DNA of 64,000 nucleotides, from contig PBDR01000013.1 in assembly GCA_002717385.1 (NCBI GenBank), positions 1 through 64,000 on the forward strand, written 5' to 3'. The DNA is from Chloroflexota bacterium (GTDB lineage: Bacteria > Chloroflexota > Dehalococcoidia > Lucifugimonadales > Lucifugimonadaceae). How positions within the stretch are numbered: position 1 is the stretch's first letter; each line of letters begins with the position of its first letter. The notes under the pieces were generated by a model. It was not told where the DNA came from and did no database searches. It saw only the letters and a list, made by a program, of their open reading frames with translations. Position numbers and translations under genes: made by a program. Below, piece after piece: positions 18,156 to 28,481 of the stretch.

Positions 18156-18902
18156 ATGCCAGTAGATTTAAGAAAAAAGAAAATAATTGTAACTGGAGGC
18201 GCTACAGGAATTGGTAGATCTGTCGCTTTAAGAGTCTCAGCTAACGGAGCTAAAGTAGCAGTATTTGATATAAATTCACTAGAAGGAGCTTCAACTGTAA
18301 ACAAAATCAATAATTCAGGTGGAAATGCAAGATATTGGCATGTAGATGTTAGTGATGAAATAGGTGTATCTGGAGGTGTAGAAGCAGCTAATAATTGGCT
18401 TGAAGGAATTGATATATTAATTCATATGGCTGGTATTTTAGAAGGTGCTGGAATAGAAGTGGATAATCTTTCAGAAAATATTTGGGATTCAGTATTAGAT
18501 GTCAACTTACGTGGTACATATTTAATCTGCAAGTATGTTTCTTCAATAATGAAAAAATCATCTCATGGTATTATTATTTTAGCCGCATCACCTGCAGGAG
18601 TTACTGGAACAAGTTCTTCATTAGCTTATGGTGCTTCAAAGGGTGGAGTTCATGGTTTCACTATGGTTCTCCAAAACGATTTATCAAAATATGGTATAAG
18701 AGTTAATGACATTGCTCCCGGGTCAGTAAAAACACCTTTAAAAGTTGAAAACGTAAAATTGATGCACAAAAAAAACTATAAAAATTTCTCACTTGAAAAA
18801 GAAATTGATGAATTGATCTCTCCGGATGATGTAGCTAAAATAATTGCTTTTATGGCATCGGAAGATGCTAAAGAATTAAAGGGGACAGTTTTTACAAATT
18901 GA
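18156..18902 (+). CDS. SDR-family oxidoreductase (classical)
   Basis: 248-aa classical short-chain dehydrogenase. TGGATGIG (residues 13-20) is the cofactor motif and the catalytic Tyr-x3-Lys is in AYGASKGG near residue 152. 'NDIAPGSVKTPL' follows, as in most members. The Asp in 'AVFDIN' after beta-2 suggests NAD(H) rather than NADP(H). The residue expected at the NNAG motif reads HMAG. The TTG start of the next gene overlaps this stop codon. It probably oxidises a hydroxy group on the intermediate handled by the neighbouring isomerase and lyase. Confidence 0.88.
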   Translation: MPVDLRKKKIIVTGGATGIGRSVALRVSANGAKVAVFDINSLEGASTVNKINNSGGNARYWHVDVSDEIGVSGGVEAANNWLEGIDILIHMAGILEGAGIEVDNLSENIWDSVLDVNLRGTYLICKYVSSIMKKSSHGIIILAASPAGVTGTSSSLAYGASKGGVHGFTMVLQNDLSKYGIRVNDIAPGSVKTPLKVENVKLMHKKNYKNFSLEKEIDELISPDDVAKIIAFMASEDAKELKGTVFTN

Positions 18903-19816
18903 ATATTAATAAAAATTATAATTTTAGAGGGATTTTTGGTATACCCGTCACTCCTTTTAATACTGATGATTCGTTAGATAAAAAATCTTTAGAAAAAATT
19001 ATACATTTTACTATCGAAAATGGTTGCAACGGTATCGTGATGCCTGTAATGGCAAGCGAATACCAAACATTAACTGATCTAGAAAGAAAAACTATCATTA
19101 AAAAAACTGTCCAAATTACTAATACTCGAATTCCTGTAGTCGCTGGAGTAACCGGAAATTCAAATTTTCATTCCTTGGAACTAGCAAAATTCTCGGAAGA
19201 TACCGGTGTTGACGCTATAATAGCAATGGCACCATTTAATTCTCCTACTAATTTCAAAGAAATTTTTTCTTTTTTTGAATTACTATCAAATAACATTAAA
19301 ATCCCAATATTTATACAAAATCATTCAATAGGTACTCCTTTGAATGCAAAAGAACTAAGTATGCTATGCGAAAAATTAGACAATGTTAAATATGTAAAAG
19401 AAGAAACAAAATTTGCCGGACAAGTTTCTTCTTCACTAATTAAAAAATCCAAAAGAAATGATTGCCTTGGAATAATGAGTGGATTCAGTGGAAGATTTTT
19501 GATTAACGATTACAAAAGAGGTATTTGTGGATGTATGCCAGGTTCTCATTATGGAGATATTCATTCAAAAATCTGGAATCTTCTAGAACAAAAAAAAGAG
19601 GATGAGGCACGAGAAATTTATAATAGATTGCTACCTTTAATTAATCTTGAAAATTTATACGGTATAAGTATTTTTAAAGAAGTTTTAGTTAGAAGAGGTG
19701 TTATTTCAGGGGCAACTGTCAGGTCTCCAGGTAAAATTCTTCTCGACAAGTATGATTATGAAGAATTGAAAACTTTATTAGAATCGATATCAGATCTTTT
19801 TACATGGAAAATTTGA
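18899..19816 (+). CDS. Dihydrodipicolinate synthase / N-acetylneuraminate lyase family protein
   Basis: 305-aa class I aldolase/lyase. It has the family's 'GIFGIPVTPFNTDDSLD' N-terminus, 'GVTGNSN' in the middle and the Schiff-base Lys in KYVKEET near residue 165. Given its catabolic neighbours, it more likely cleaves or dehydrates a sugar acid (keto-deoxy-sugar aldolase or dehydratase type) than makes lysine. It starts with TTG overlapping the SDR stop. Followed by a 210-nt non-coding region before groES. Family call firm; substrate unknown. Confidence 0.85.
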   Translation: MNINKNYNFRGIFGIPVTPFNTDDSLDKKSLEKIIHFTIENGCNGIVMPVMASEYQTLTDLERKTIIKKTVQITNTRIPVVAGVTGNSNFHSLELAKFSEDTGVDAIIAMAPFNSPTNFKEIFSFFELLSNNIKIPIFIQNHSIGTPLNAKELSMLCEKLDNVKYVKEETKFAGQVSSSLIKKSKRNDCLGIMSGFSGRFLINDYKRGICGCMPGSHYGDIHSKIWNLLEQKKEDEAREIYNRLLPLINLENLYGISIFKEVLVRRGVISGATVRSPGKILLDKYDYEELKTLLESISDLFTWKI

Positions 19817-19938
19817 GTTATTTTTTAATTATTTTCTATCATTGTTATTGACATAATAGAGAACAAAATTAAAATTAATATATATAGCATAAGTTTAATT
19901 AGGTGAAAAACTAAAAAGATTCATGCTAAACGGGGATT

Positions 19939-19968
19939 CTTTATTCTACGTCGTGTCCGCGAATAGAG
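19939..19968 (+). promoter_or_regulatory. Inverted repeat in the groES leader region
   Basis: CTTTATTC (19939-19946) and GAATAGAG (19961-19968) are inverted with one mismatch across a 14-nt, unusually GC-rich spacer. The 19817-20026 gap must contain the groESL promoter. The CIRCE element seen before groE in many bacteria is absent, so this repeat is a candidate control site or leader hairpin. Weak evidence. Confidence 0.3.
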
Positions 19969-20026
19969 CCTATATTGATAACCGTGATGTCTATACACAA
20001 TACTATATTAGAAGGAGTCACAAAAA

Positions 20027-21996
<1,970 letters not shown>

Positions 21997-22012
21997 TTGT
22001 TCAAATAAGAAG

Positions 22013-22048
22013 AAAAAAAAGAGATCTTAATTAGATCTCTTTTTTTTT
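22013..22048. terminator. Bidirectional intrinsic terminator between groEL and the DUF5343 gene
   Basis: Stem GAGATCT (22021-22027) and AGATCTC (22033-22039) around a TAATT loop. It is flanked by a run of eight A on the left and nine T on the right, so the full A-stem-T structure works for transcripts from both the groE side and the convergent gene. Confidence 0.92.
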
Positions 22049-22058
22049 GGGGGGATTT

Positions 22059-22748
22059 TTATTCCCCTGAACTAATCGAAGATGATAAATTATCATATAA
22101 TTTTGTCATACCATCCATCCATTTACTTTGGACTTCGATATCCCAATTTGGATCAAATTCAGGATATTTATCCAAAATACGTTGTACCAAATTTAAATGT
22201 AATTCCGATAATTCCGTTTTTATATGAGAATTGTCGATTTGTTTGTTTATTGAAATTTTATTTTTTGAAACAGAATTAACATTTCTGGCATTTCCATGAG
22301 TTCTAGCTATAATATATTGGGAAAGTTCTATTCCAGAATCTTTAGCAGCTTTTATAAAAAAGGCTTCACATTTAGTTAATACACCCTCTTTTGCCCCAAA
22401 AACCCTAAAAGCTTCTCGAAATTGATTCTTTGTTGCCTTCTTTAAATCCAAATTAAATAATGGGCTATAAAAATCTTGCAGAATATCTTTCATTAAATCT
22501 CTACGCTCTCTACCTTGGGCAAATACTAATTTCTCTAATCGAGACGAAGGTCTACCATAATCATCTATAAGACTAAGGGCTTTAAGAGATGTCATTAATT
22601 GCATTCCAGAACTTCCAGAAAATCTTGTAACCCAAACACTCCTATCTATCCTATCGGGAATTCCTTCTTTCAGAAATTCTAAAAAAGTTCGGAATGTCCT
22701 GTAAGGAACATAAGGAGGTATTTTATTATTGTTACTTTTAAGTGTCAT
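22059..22748 (-). CDS. DUF5343-like protein
   Basis: 229-aa soluble protein. The N-terminal 'PPYVPYRTFRTFLEFLKEGIPDRIDRSVWVTRFSGSSGMQLMTSLKALSLID' resembles DUF5343, a winged-helix-like domain of unknown role found scattered in bacteria and archaea. The C-terminal ~80 residues are polar and low-complexity. It is divergent from the ParB-like gene with a 187-nt gap that contains an inverted repeat at 22803-22831. The DNA-binding look of the domain is inference; no function is assigned. Confidence 0.65.
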   Translation of the reverse strand: MTLKSNNNKIPPYVPYRTFRTFLEFLKEGIPDRIDRSVWVTRFSGSSGMQLMTSLKALSLIDDYGRPSSRLEKLVFAQGRERRDLMKDILQDFYSPLFNLDLKKATKNQFREAFRVFGAKEGVLTKCEAFFIKAAKDSGIELSQYIIARTHGNARNVNSVSKNKISINKQIDNSHIKTELSELHLNLVQRILDKYPEFDPNWDIEVQSKWMDGMTKLYDNLSSSISSGE

Positions 22749-22802
22749 TTATACTCAAATTTTCCATTTTAAAACATTTATTAATATTAATAATATGCCC
22801 AT

Positions 22803-22831
22803 TATTCCAAATTAATAACACTTTTGGAATA
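22803..22831. promoter_or_regulatory. Inverted repeat between the divergent DUF5343 and ParB-like genes
   Basis: TATTCCAAA (22803-22811) and TTTGGAATA (22823-22831) form a perfect 9-bp inverted repeat with an 11-nt spacer. It sits mid-way in the divergent promoter region, where an operator for either gene would be expected. Confidence 0.4.
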
Positions 22832-22935
22832 CCTTTTCCCATATACAGGACAGTTTTAGATTTTACTTTTTAGAATAACCATAATGATATAAGATTTTAG
22901 AATTTAAAAAATTTATTCATTCGATGGAGGGAAAA

Positions 22936-23841
22936 GTGAAAATATCTATTAACGAAATAGTCTCCCATGTGGGAAGGCCACCAAGCTTAAAAAACCAAAA
23001 AATTAATCCTAAGGCAATAAAATCTCGTAGAAATCCAATCGTATTGAAAACTTCTAGAGGATATAAGCTTCTTTCGGGAGAAAGTATGATCACAGAAGCA
23101 AAAATTAATGGTGCCAAGGAAATCGAGTGCATTGTTAAATCTTCCATAACAGACCAAGAAAAATGGGAATTATCTCTAGCAGAACAATATTACTCAGCAC
23201 TTATTCCTCCAATGGAATTAGGGAAGTCATTTTTTAGATACAGAGAAGCCAATAAAATTACTCAACAGGAACTTGCACGTAGAACGGGAATAACCCCAGG
23301 AACTATTCATCATTATGAAAGTCTTGTAAAAACTTTAGACCCAAATTTGGGTGAAAAACTAGATGCTGGAATACTTACTTTCAAAGAAGCTAGATCTATA
23401 GCAGATATAGATAGCCATACAAGACAAAAAGAAATTGCCCAACCATTTATTGATGGAACACTATCGAGTGTTCATGTCGAAAGAGTTGTAGGAATCGCAA
23501 AAGCAGAAAAAAAAATGAGTATTCAAGATATTATTGAAGAAGTTACATCAGGGAAAAGAAAAAGTTCAGATAAAGAAAAATCTATTTTTTCTATCCCTCC
23601 TCCAGTTCAACCTAAAACTCCCAATACAGAACTAATTGAATCTTCTATTCTTAAGATGGCAGGAGAGTTAGATGCAATACAACTACAAAAAATTCCGGAA
23701 TACAGAAGACTTAAATTGATTTCTAGCCTCAGAATCCTTGATTCTAGATTAAAATCTACGCTTCATCATCTAAATAAAAATATTCCAGAAAAAAAATTTG
23801 GAAATATAAATATCAATCAAGATAAATCCATAAAATTATGA
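22936..23841 (+). CDS. ParB-like DNA-binding protein
   Basis: About 301 aa. An N-terminal ParB/Srx-type domain is suggested by 'NPIVLKTSRGYKLLSGESMITEAK', the counterpart of the P-I-x-V...G-E-R-R box with the Arg pair altered. A helix-turn-helix follows, ITQQELARRTGITPGTIHHYES, then a KorB-like region (TFKEARSIADI). GTG at 22936 is preferred over ATG at 22924, because the bases right after that ATG form a GGAGGG ribosome-binding site correctly spaced for the GTG. No parA gene or consensus parS site is visible, so it may be a regulator rather than the chromosome-partition ParB. The last ~80 residues are polar. Confidence 0.7.
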   Translation: MKISINEIVSHVGRPPSLKNQKINPKAIKSRRNPIVLKTSRGYKLLSGESMITEAKINGAKEIECIVKSSITDQEKWELSLAEQYYSALIPPMELGKSFFRYREANKITQQELARRTGITPGTIHHYESLVKTLDPNLGEKLDAGILTFKEARSIADIDSHTRQKEIAQPFIDGTLSSVHVERVVGIAKAEKKMSIQDIIEEVTSGKRKSSDKEKSIFSIPPPVQPKTPNTELIESSILKMAGELDAIQLQKIPEYRRLKLISSLRILDSRLKSTLHHLNKNIPEKKFGNININQDKSIKL

Positions 23842-23972
23842 AGATTTTAACTAAAAAAAAATATTTAAATTTAGCAAGTATAGTGCGGACACACATTCCT
23901 TGCAATTCCTTACAAAATACACTTTGGGTTCGAGGTATTTTTTGTCTGAAAAATTGAAAAAAATAGAACCTT

Positions 23973-24010
23973 TACACCTTCTTCATATTTCCCCATATGA
24001 AGAAGGTGTA
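23973..24010 (-). terminator. Perfect 16-bp hairpin after the MFS gene
   Basis: TACACCTTCTTCATAT (23973-23988) and its exact complement (23995-24010) enclose a 6-nt loop. It lies 10 nt beyond the stop of the minus-strand transporter gene and is followed, in that direction, by an A/T-rich stretch with a T run about ten bases later. It is most likely a terminator or 3' stabilising hairpin. The T tract is not directly adjacent, so termination is probable rather than certain. Confidence 0.6.
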
Positions 24011-24020
24011 GTAATAGATT

Positions 24021-25250
24021 TCAAGAGATATTTTTTTTCATTGGCATAATCAAAGATAATAGGGTTGCTATCAGAGCAATTGTTCCTGAATAATAAACAA
24101 CTCCTTCAAAAAAATATCTCTCATAGATTGCTCCAGCTGCTAAAGGAGAAACAGAACCTATAATAGCTAACCCTGAAAACATCAATGCTGTGCCAGACCC
24201 TTCTATGCCATTAGGAACTTGATCCATAGCTGCAGCTGTAATTGTAGGCATAACTGAAAAGAAAAAAATACCTAAAACTCCAACTAATAATGTCATGTAA
24301 AAACCAGAATCAAAAAAAATAAACATAAAAATAATTATTGACATCATTCCCATAGAAAAAGCAATTACTGGTTTTCTCCCAATTTTATCTGATATATTTC
24401 CCATAATAGGAGTAGAAACAATACCGGCCAAAGTAATTAAGGCTACATGTAACCCTACATTAAAGTTAGAATATTCTAGATTTTCCTTCATATGAAGTAC
24501 AAGAAACAATTGAAAAGCAGTATGAACTGCACCTCTACATGCGCCAAGAAAAATCATCCCTAGTACTTGAGGATTAGTTATTATTTGTTTAAATCCCTTT
24601 ATATATTCTTCAAAAGATGGATTTTTTTTTACTTCAGCTCCAGCTGACTTGAAAAATACTAAGACCAGAATCGCTGTTATAATCATTGGAACAGAAAGCC
24701 CGATTGATATAAATTTCCAGTCCCATCCACCAAAATACCAACCTAAAAATGTTCCTCCTAATAAAAAGCCAATAATGATAGGACTAAGAGTATTTCCTAT
24801 CTGTGCCCCAGATAAATGCATCGCTAGAGCAAAACCTTTTTTATCCGGGTATCTCGCAGCAAGGGTCCCAAAAGCTGGGGCGTGCCATAGACTTGTTCCG
24901 AATCCTAACATTGCAGTAGCTGTAACACACATCCAATACCATGAAGATAAGCCTAAAAGAATATAACCTGCGCCAACAATAATCATTGAAAAAAATAATA
25001 TCCAGGCTATGCGTTTTCTATATATATCCGACAATACCCCAGCAGGAATATTAGCAATTCCAGATGTTATCGATTGAGCAGTAAATATTCCTCCTAAAGC
25101 TACCTCAGTTAAACTTAATGTATTTTTCAGACTAGGAGCCATTAAAAGCAATGCGCCTTGTCCGAAATGTTTTACTCCATGACCTAAAGAAAGACCATAT
25201 AATAAATTATTAGATTCATTAGTTTTTTTTGATTCTTTATTAATCATCAA
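24021..25250 (-). CDS. MFS transporter
   Basis: 409-aa major facilitator with about twelve hydrophobic helices. The loop 2-3 motif reads 'GVLSDIYRKRIAW' (a G-x-L-S-D-R-x-G-R-R type motif), repeated in the second half as 'GNISDKIGRKPVIA'. Its start overlaps the stop of the class III aminotransferase (ATGA), so the two are one operon. This suggests that it carries the amine or keto-acid handled by that enzyme, which is inference. Substrate is not predictable from sequence. Confidence 0.9.
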   Translation of the reverse strand: MMINKESKKTNESNNLLYGLSLGHGVKHFGQGALLLMAPSLKNTLSLTEVALGGIFTAQSITSGIANIPAGVLSDIYRKRIAWILFFSMIIVGAGYILLGLSSWYWMCVTATAMLGFGTSLWHAPAFGTLAARYPDKKGFALAMHLSGAQIGNTLSPIIIGFLLGGTFLGWYFGGWDWKFISIGLSVPMIITAILVLVFFKSAGAEVKKNPSFEEYIKGFKQIITNPQVLGMIFLGACRGAVHTAFQLFLVLHMKENLEYSNFNVGLHVALITLAGIVSTPIMGNISDKIGRKPVIAFSMGMMSIIIFMFIFFDSGFYMTLLVGVLGIFFFSVMPTITAAAMDQVPNGIEGSGTALMFSGLAIIGSVSPLAAGAIYERYFFEGVVYYSGTIALIATLLSLIMPMKKNIS

Positions 25251-26611
25251 GAAATACCTAATTTTTTTTCTACAGTGTATAAAGATTCATTAATTATTGA
25301 ACATATCATTTCGATTTCATCTGCAGATATCATTAAAGGTGGTGCAATGGGTAAGATAAAAGCTGGTACTCGTATCCACATACCTCGTTTCTTTAATTCT
25401 TCTGTAAGCATTACATTTACACCAACCGCTTTTGAAAAATGATGTTTTGTTTCTCTATTAGCGACTAATTCAATGCCCTGAATAAGACCAATTCCTCGTA
25501 CATCACCTATTATAGGATGAATCTCTTTCATTTCTAATAAATTTTCTCTAAGCTGTTCTCCTCGGATTCGGGCATTTTCAACCAGTTTTTCTTTCTCAAT
25601 TATTTCTAAATTTTTCAAAGCTGCTGCCGCTCCTCCAGGATGTGACGAAAAAGTAAATGCATGAATCCAAGTTTTTTTGGGTTCTCCTGAAAAAACATTA
25701 GCAATCTTATCTGATGTAATTGTTCCTCCTACTGGAAAATATCCTGAAGTAATACCTTTAGCAAAACTCATAATATCAGGAACCGTTTTGACTAAATCTG
25801 AACCAAACCAAGTTCCAAGTCTGCCAAAACCAGTAATTACTTCATCAAAAATAAGTAAAATTCCATATTTGTCGCATATTTCTTTGACTTTAGGCCAATA
25901 ATTAAAAGGTGGAACAACTCCTCCTAACGGTTGAGAAACGGGTTCTCCAATTAAAGCACTAATAGAATCTGGTCCTTCAAATAGTATTGCATCCTCAATT
26001 GCTTTACTATTTAATTCTCCACATTGTTCTTCAGACGTTGAATTAAATTCACATCTGTAAATATTAGGCTGAGGTACAGTAACAACATGTTGAGGTTTTG
26101 GTTGATAGTCCTCCCTAGGAAAACCTGGATGCCCTCCTAACCAAACAGTATGATACGTTGAGCCATGATAACTACCATTTCTTGAAATAACTTTATATTT
26201 CCCTTTTTCGCCCATTCTCATATGGTATGCCTGAGCTAATTTCAAGCTTGACTCATTGGCTAAACTGCCACCTTGAGAAAAAAATGTTTTAGAAAGATCT
26301 CCAGGAGTAATTTCTGATAGTTTTGCAGCCAGTTTAACTGTAGCTGGAGTAACACCAGCATAAACATCCATTGAAACTTTCGTTAATTGTTCGTATATAG
26401 CTTTAGCGATCTGTTCTCTTCCATGACCAACATTCCTAAAGTACATTCCACTAATCCCATCTATATAACTGTTACCTTCAACATCTTTAATATAAATTCC
26501 TTCTCCAGATTCAATTAATAAAGGTCCACCTTCTTCAGCCATTTGAACTGAATTCGACATTTGTATAAACATATGATCAATAGCTTTTTGACGTAATATT
26601 TCATTTGTCAT
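25247..26611 (-). CDS. Class III aminotransferase (omega-amino acid:pyruvate type)
   Basis: 454-aa fold-type I PLP enzyme. 'LIFDEVITGFGRLGTWFGSDLVKTVPDIMSFAKGITSGYFPVGG' holds the PLP-binding Asp (in FDE) and the Schiff-base Lys (in FAKGIT). The N-terminal 'GEGIYIKDVEGNSYIDGISGMYFRNVGHG' and the two Trp/Tyr-rich stretches are typical of beta-alanine/taurine/putrescine-type transaminases. The partner MFS gene overlaps the stop codon by 4 nt. The amine donor is unknown. The 123-nt upstream gap contains the promoter. Confidence 0.9.
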   Translation of the reverse strand: MTNEILRQKAIDHMFIQMSNSVQMAEEGGPLLIESGEGIYIKDVEGNSYIDGISGMYFRNVGHGREQIAKAIYEQLTKVSMDVYAGVTPATVKLAAKLSEITPGDLSKTFFSQGGSLANESSLKLAQAYHMRMGEKGKYKVISRNGSYHGSTYHTVWLGGHPGFPREDYQPKPQHVVTVPQPNIYRCEFNSTSEEQCGELNSKAIEDAILFEGPDSISALIGEPVSQPLGGVVPPFNYWPKVKEICDKYGILLIFDEVITGFGRLGTWFGSDLVKTVPDIMSFAKGITSGYFPVGGTITSDKIANVFSGEPKKTWIHAFTFSSHPGGAAAALKNLEIIEKEKLVENARIRGEQLRENLLEMKEIHPIIGDVRGIGLIQGIELVANRETKHHFSKAVGVNVMLTEELKKRGMWIRVPAFILPIAPPLMISADEIEMICSIINESLYTVEKKLGIS

Positions 26612-26740
26612 TATTTATGATTCCTTTATTAATTTTTAAACTCCACACACTTTCATCAATTTTATACCAGCACAAGAATGAGGTATGTCCAATGAGTATT
26701 AATTTATTAAAATAAATTATATACTTTTCATTATGTGATT

Positions 26741-27010
26741 ATGAATCAACTGATCTATAAATTTAATAAACTAAAAATTCCTATCCGTGGTGGAATAATT
26801 GGGTTAGTTTTAGGTCTTATTTTTACTACAGGATATATCCTTACTTCTGTATGGTTATGTACAGGAATAAGATCATGTCCAGCTCATTGGTTTCCTTTTA
26901 TTATTACAGGTACATTGATCTGGACAATCACTATAATATCATCCATATTTATATCGGTAATATTACAAAAAATGTACTACTTTTTTGATGTTTCTGGTAA
27001 TAAGAAGTGA
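26741..27010 (+). CDS. Small membrane protein, unknown
   Basis: 89-aa protein with two clear transmembrane helices (about 17-39 and 51-74) separated by a short loop with two Cys and a Trp (WLCTGIRSCPAHW). A basic N-terminus points to an N-in orientation. ATG at 26741 is chosen over a GTG at 26735. The gene is isolated between divergent aminotransferase and lpd. No family recognised. Confidence 0.5.
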   Translation: MNQLIYKFNKLKIPIRGGIIGLVLGLIFTTGYILTSVWLCTGIRSCPAHWFPFIITGTLIWTITIISSIFISVILQKMYYFFDVSGNKK

Positions 27011-27071
27011 AAAGTAAAAGTATAATCTTTATGGCGAAAGCTGAAAATATCTAGTCCTGAGGTGTAATAAT

Positions 27072-28481
27072 ATGGCTGATAAAATTTATGATCTTATTGT
27101 AATTGGAGCCGGTCCAGGAGGTTACCATGCCGCTATCAGAGGAGCACAACTAGGCCTCTCTGTAGCATGTGTAGAAGTTGATGATGGAACTGGAAATGGA
27201 GGAATAGGAGGTGTTTGTCTAAATTGGGGATGTATTCCTTCAAAATCATTACTAAAAAACGCTGAAGTAGTTAATACTTTTAAAAATGCTGAAGAATGGG
27301 GTATAGATGTAGGAACATGGAATGCAGACATATCTAAAGCTATTGACAGATCTCGAGAAGTTTCAAAAACCCTAACTCAAGGTATAACTTACCTTTTTAA
27401 AAAAAATAAAATAGACCTTATTAAAGGAAAAGGTACACTTATTTCATCTACTGAAGTATCTATAGATGAAAAAGAAATTTTGACTACTAAAAATATTGTA
27501 ATCGCTACAGGAGCAAGCGCTCAAGGGTTACCAGGATTGGAAATTGACGGTAAATTAATTTTATCTGCAAGACACGCACTTGAGTTAAGGGAAAGACCAG
27601 AAAAAATAGCGATTATAGGAGCTTCAGCAATAGGATGTGAGTTTGCATATTATTTTAATTCTTATGGAAGTGATGTTATGATGTTTGAACTATTAAACCA
27701 TTTAGTTCCAAAAGAAGACGAAGATATATCAATTGAACTAGAAAAACAATTTAACTCTCAGGGAATTAATTTTATTACCGAAGCTTCAGTAGAAAAAGTA
27801 TCAATCAATGATAAAAAAATACATTTAACTTACAACACAAAAACTGAAAAAAAAGAATATATTTGCGACAAAATATTATTGGGTGTAGGGGTAAAGCCTA
27901 ACACGGAAAACATAGGAGCTGAAAACGTAGGAATTCAACTAGACAATCGCGGTTTTGTAAAGATTAATGAATATATGAAAACCAACATTCCTGGAGTTTA
28001 TGCCGTTGGTGATGTTACAGGAAAACTACCTTTGGCACATGTAGCATTCGACCAAGGAATTGTGGCTGCTGAAACCATTGCGAATAAGGAATCTAATCCT
28101 ATAAAAAACTATACTGATATGCCCAGATGTACTTACTGCCAACCCCAAATTGCATCTATTGGCATCACAGAAAAAGAAGCAAGAGAACTTAAAATAGACT
28201 ACAAAATAGGTAAAGTTCCTTTTCAGGTAGCTGGAAAGTCTGTAGCGATTGGAGAATCTTCTGGATTTGCAAAAATAATTATTGACAATGAAAATAGCGA
28301 AATTATTGGTGCACATATAATAGGTCCTGAAGCAACTGAATTGATTGCTGAAATTGGAATGCTTAAATTTTTAGAAGGTACGAATTTTGAATTACATAAG
28401 TTAACTCACGCTCATCCAACTCTTTCGGAAGCGATTAAAGAAGCTGGTGCTGCTATAACAGGTGAAGCAATACATTTTTAA
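27072..28481 (+). CDS. lpdA: Dihydrolipoyl dehydrogenase (E3)
   Basis: 469-aa pyridine-nucleotide disulfide oxidoreductase. FAD motif GAGPGG at 12-17, redox-active Cys49-x4-Cys54 in GGVCLNWGCIPSK, second GxGxxG-type motif 'IIGASAIGCEFA' near 183, and the catalytic His-Glu in HAHPTLSEAIKEA. It re-oxidises the dihydrolipoyl groups of E2 components. It is not in the 2-oxoacid/acetoin dehydrogenase operon at 44-49 kb, but it is the only E3 in the window and may serve that complex. GAGGT lies 9 nt before the ATG. Its last 4 bases overlap the convergent amidohydrolase gene. Confidence 0.95.
   Translation: MADKIYDLIVIGAGPGGYHAAIRGAQLGLSVACVEVDDGTGNGGIGGVCLNWGCIPSKSLLKNAEVVNTFKNAEEWGIDVGTWNADISKAIDRSREVSKTLTQGITYLFKKNKIDLIKGKGTLISSTEVSIDEKEILTTKNIVIATGASAQGLPGLEIDGKLILSARHALELRERPEKIAIIGASAIGCEFAYYFNSYGSDVMMFELLNHLVPKEDEDISIELEKQFNSQGINFITEASVEKVSINDKKIHLTYNTKTEKKEYICDKILLGVGVKPNTENIGAENVGIQLDNRGFVKINEYMKTNIPGVYAVGDVTGKLPLAHVAFDQGIVAAETIANKESNPIKNYTDMPRCTYCQPQIASIGITEKEARELKIDYKIGKVPFQVAGKSVAIGESSGFAKIIIDNENSEIIGAHIIGPEATELIAEIGMLKFLEGTNFELHKLTHAHPTLSEAIKEAGAAITGEAIHF

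Noticed and set aside
23880..23945. tRNA-like 'GGGTTCGAGG' segment
   Set aside because: Looks like a T-loop but no complementary stems or cloverleaf can be formed around it.
22749..23971. parS site near the ParB-like gene
   Set aside because: No match to the TGTTTCACGTGAAACA-type palindrome was seen around the gene.
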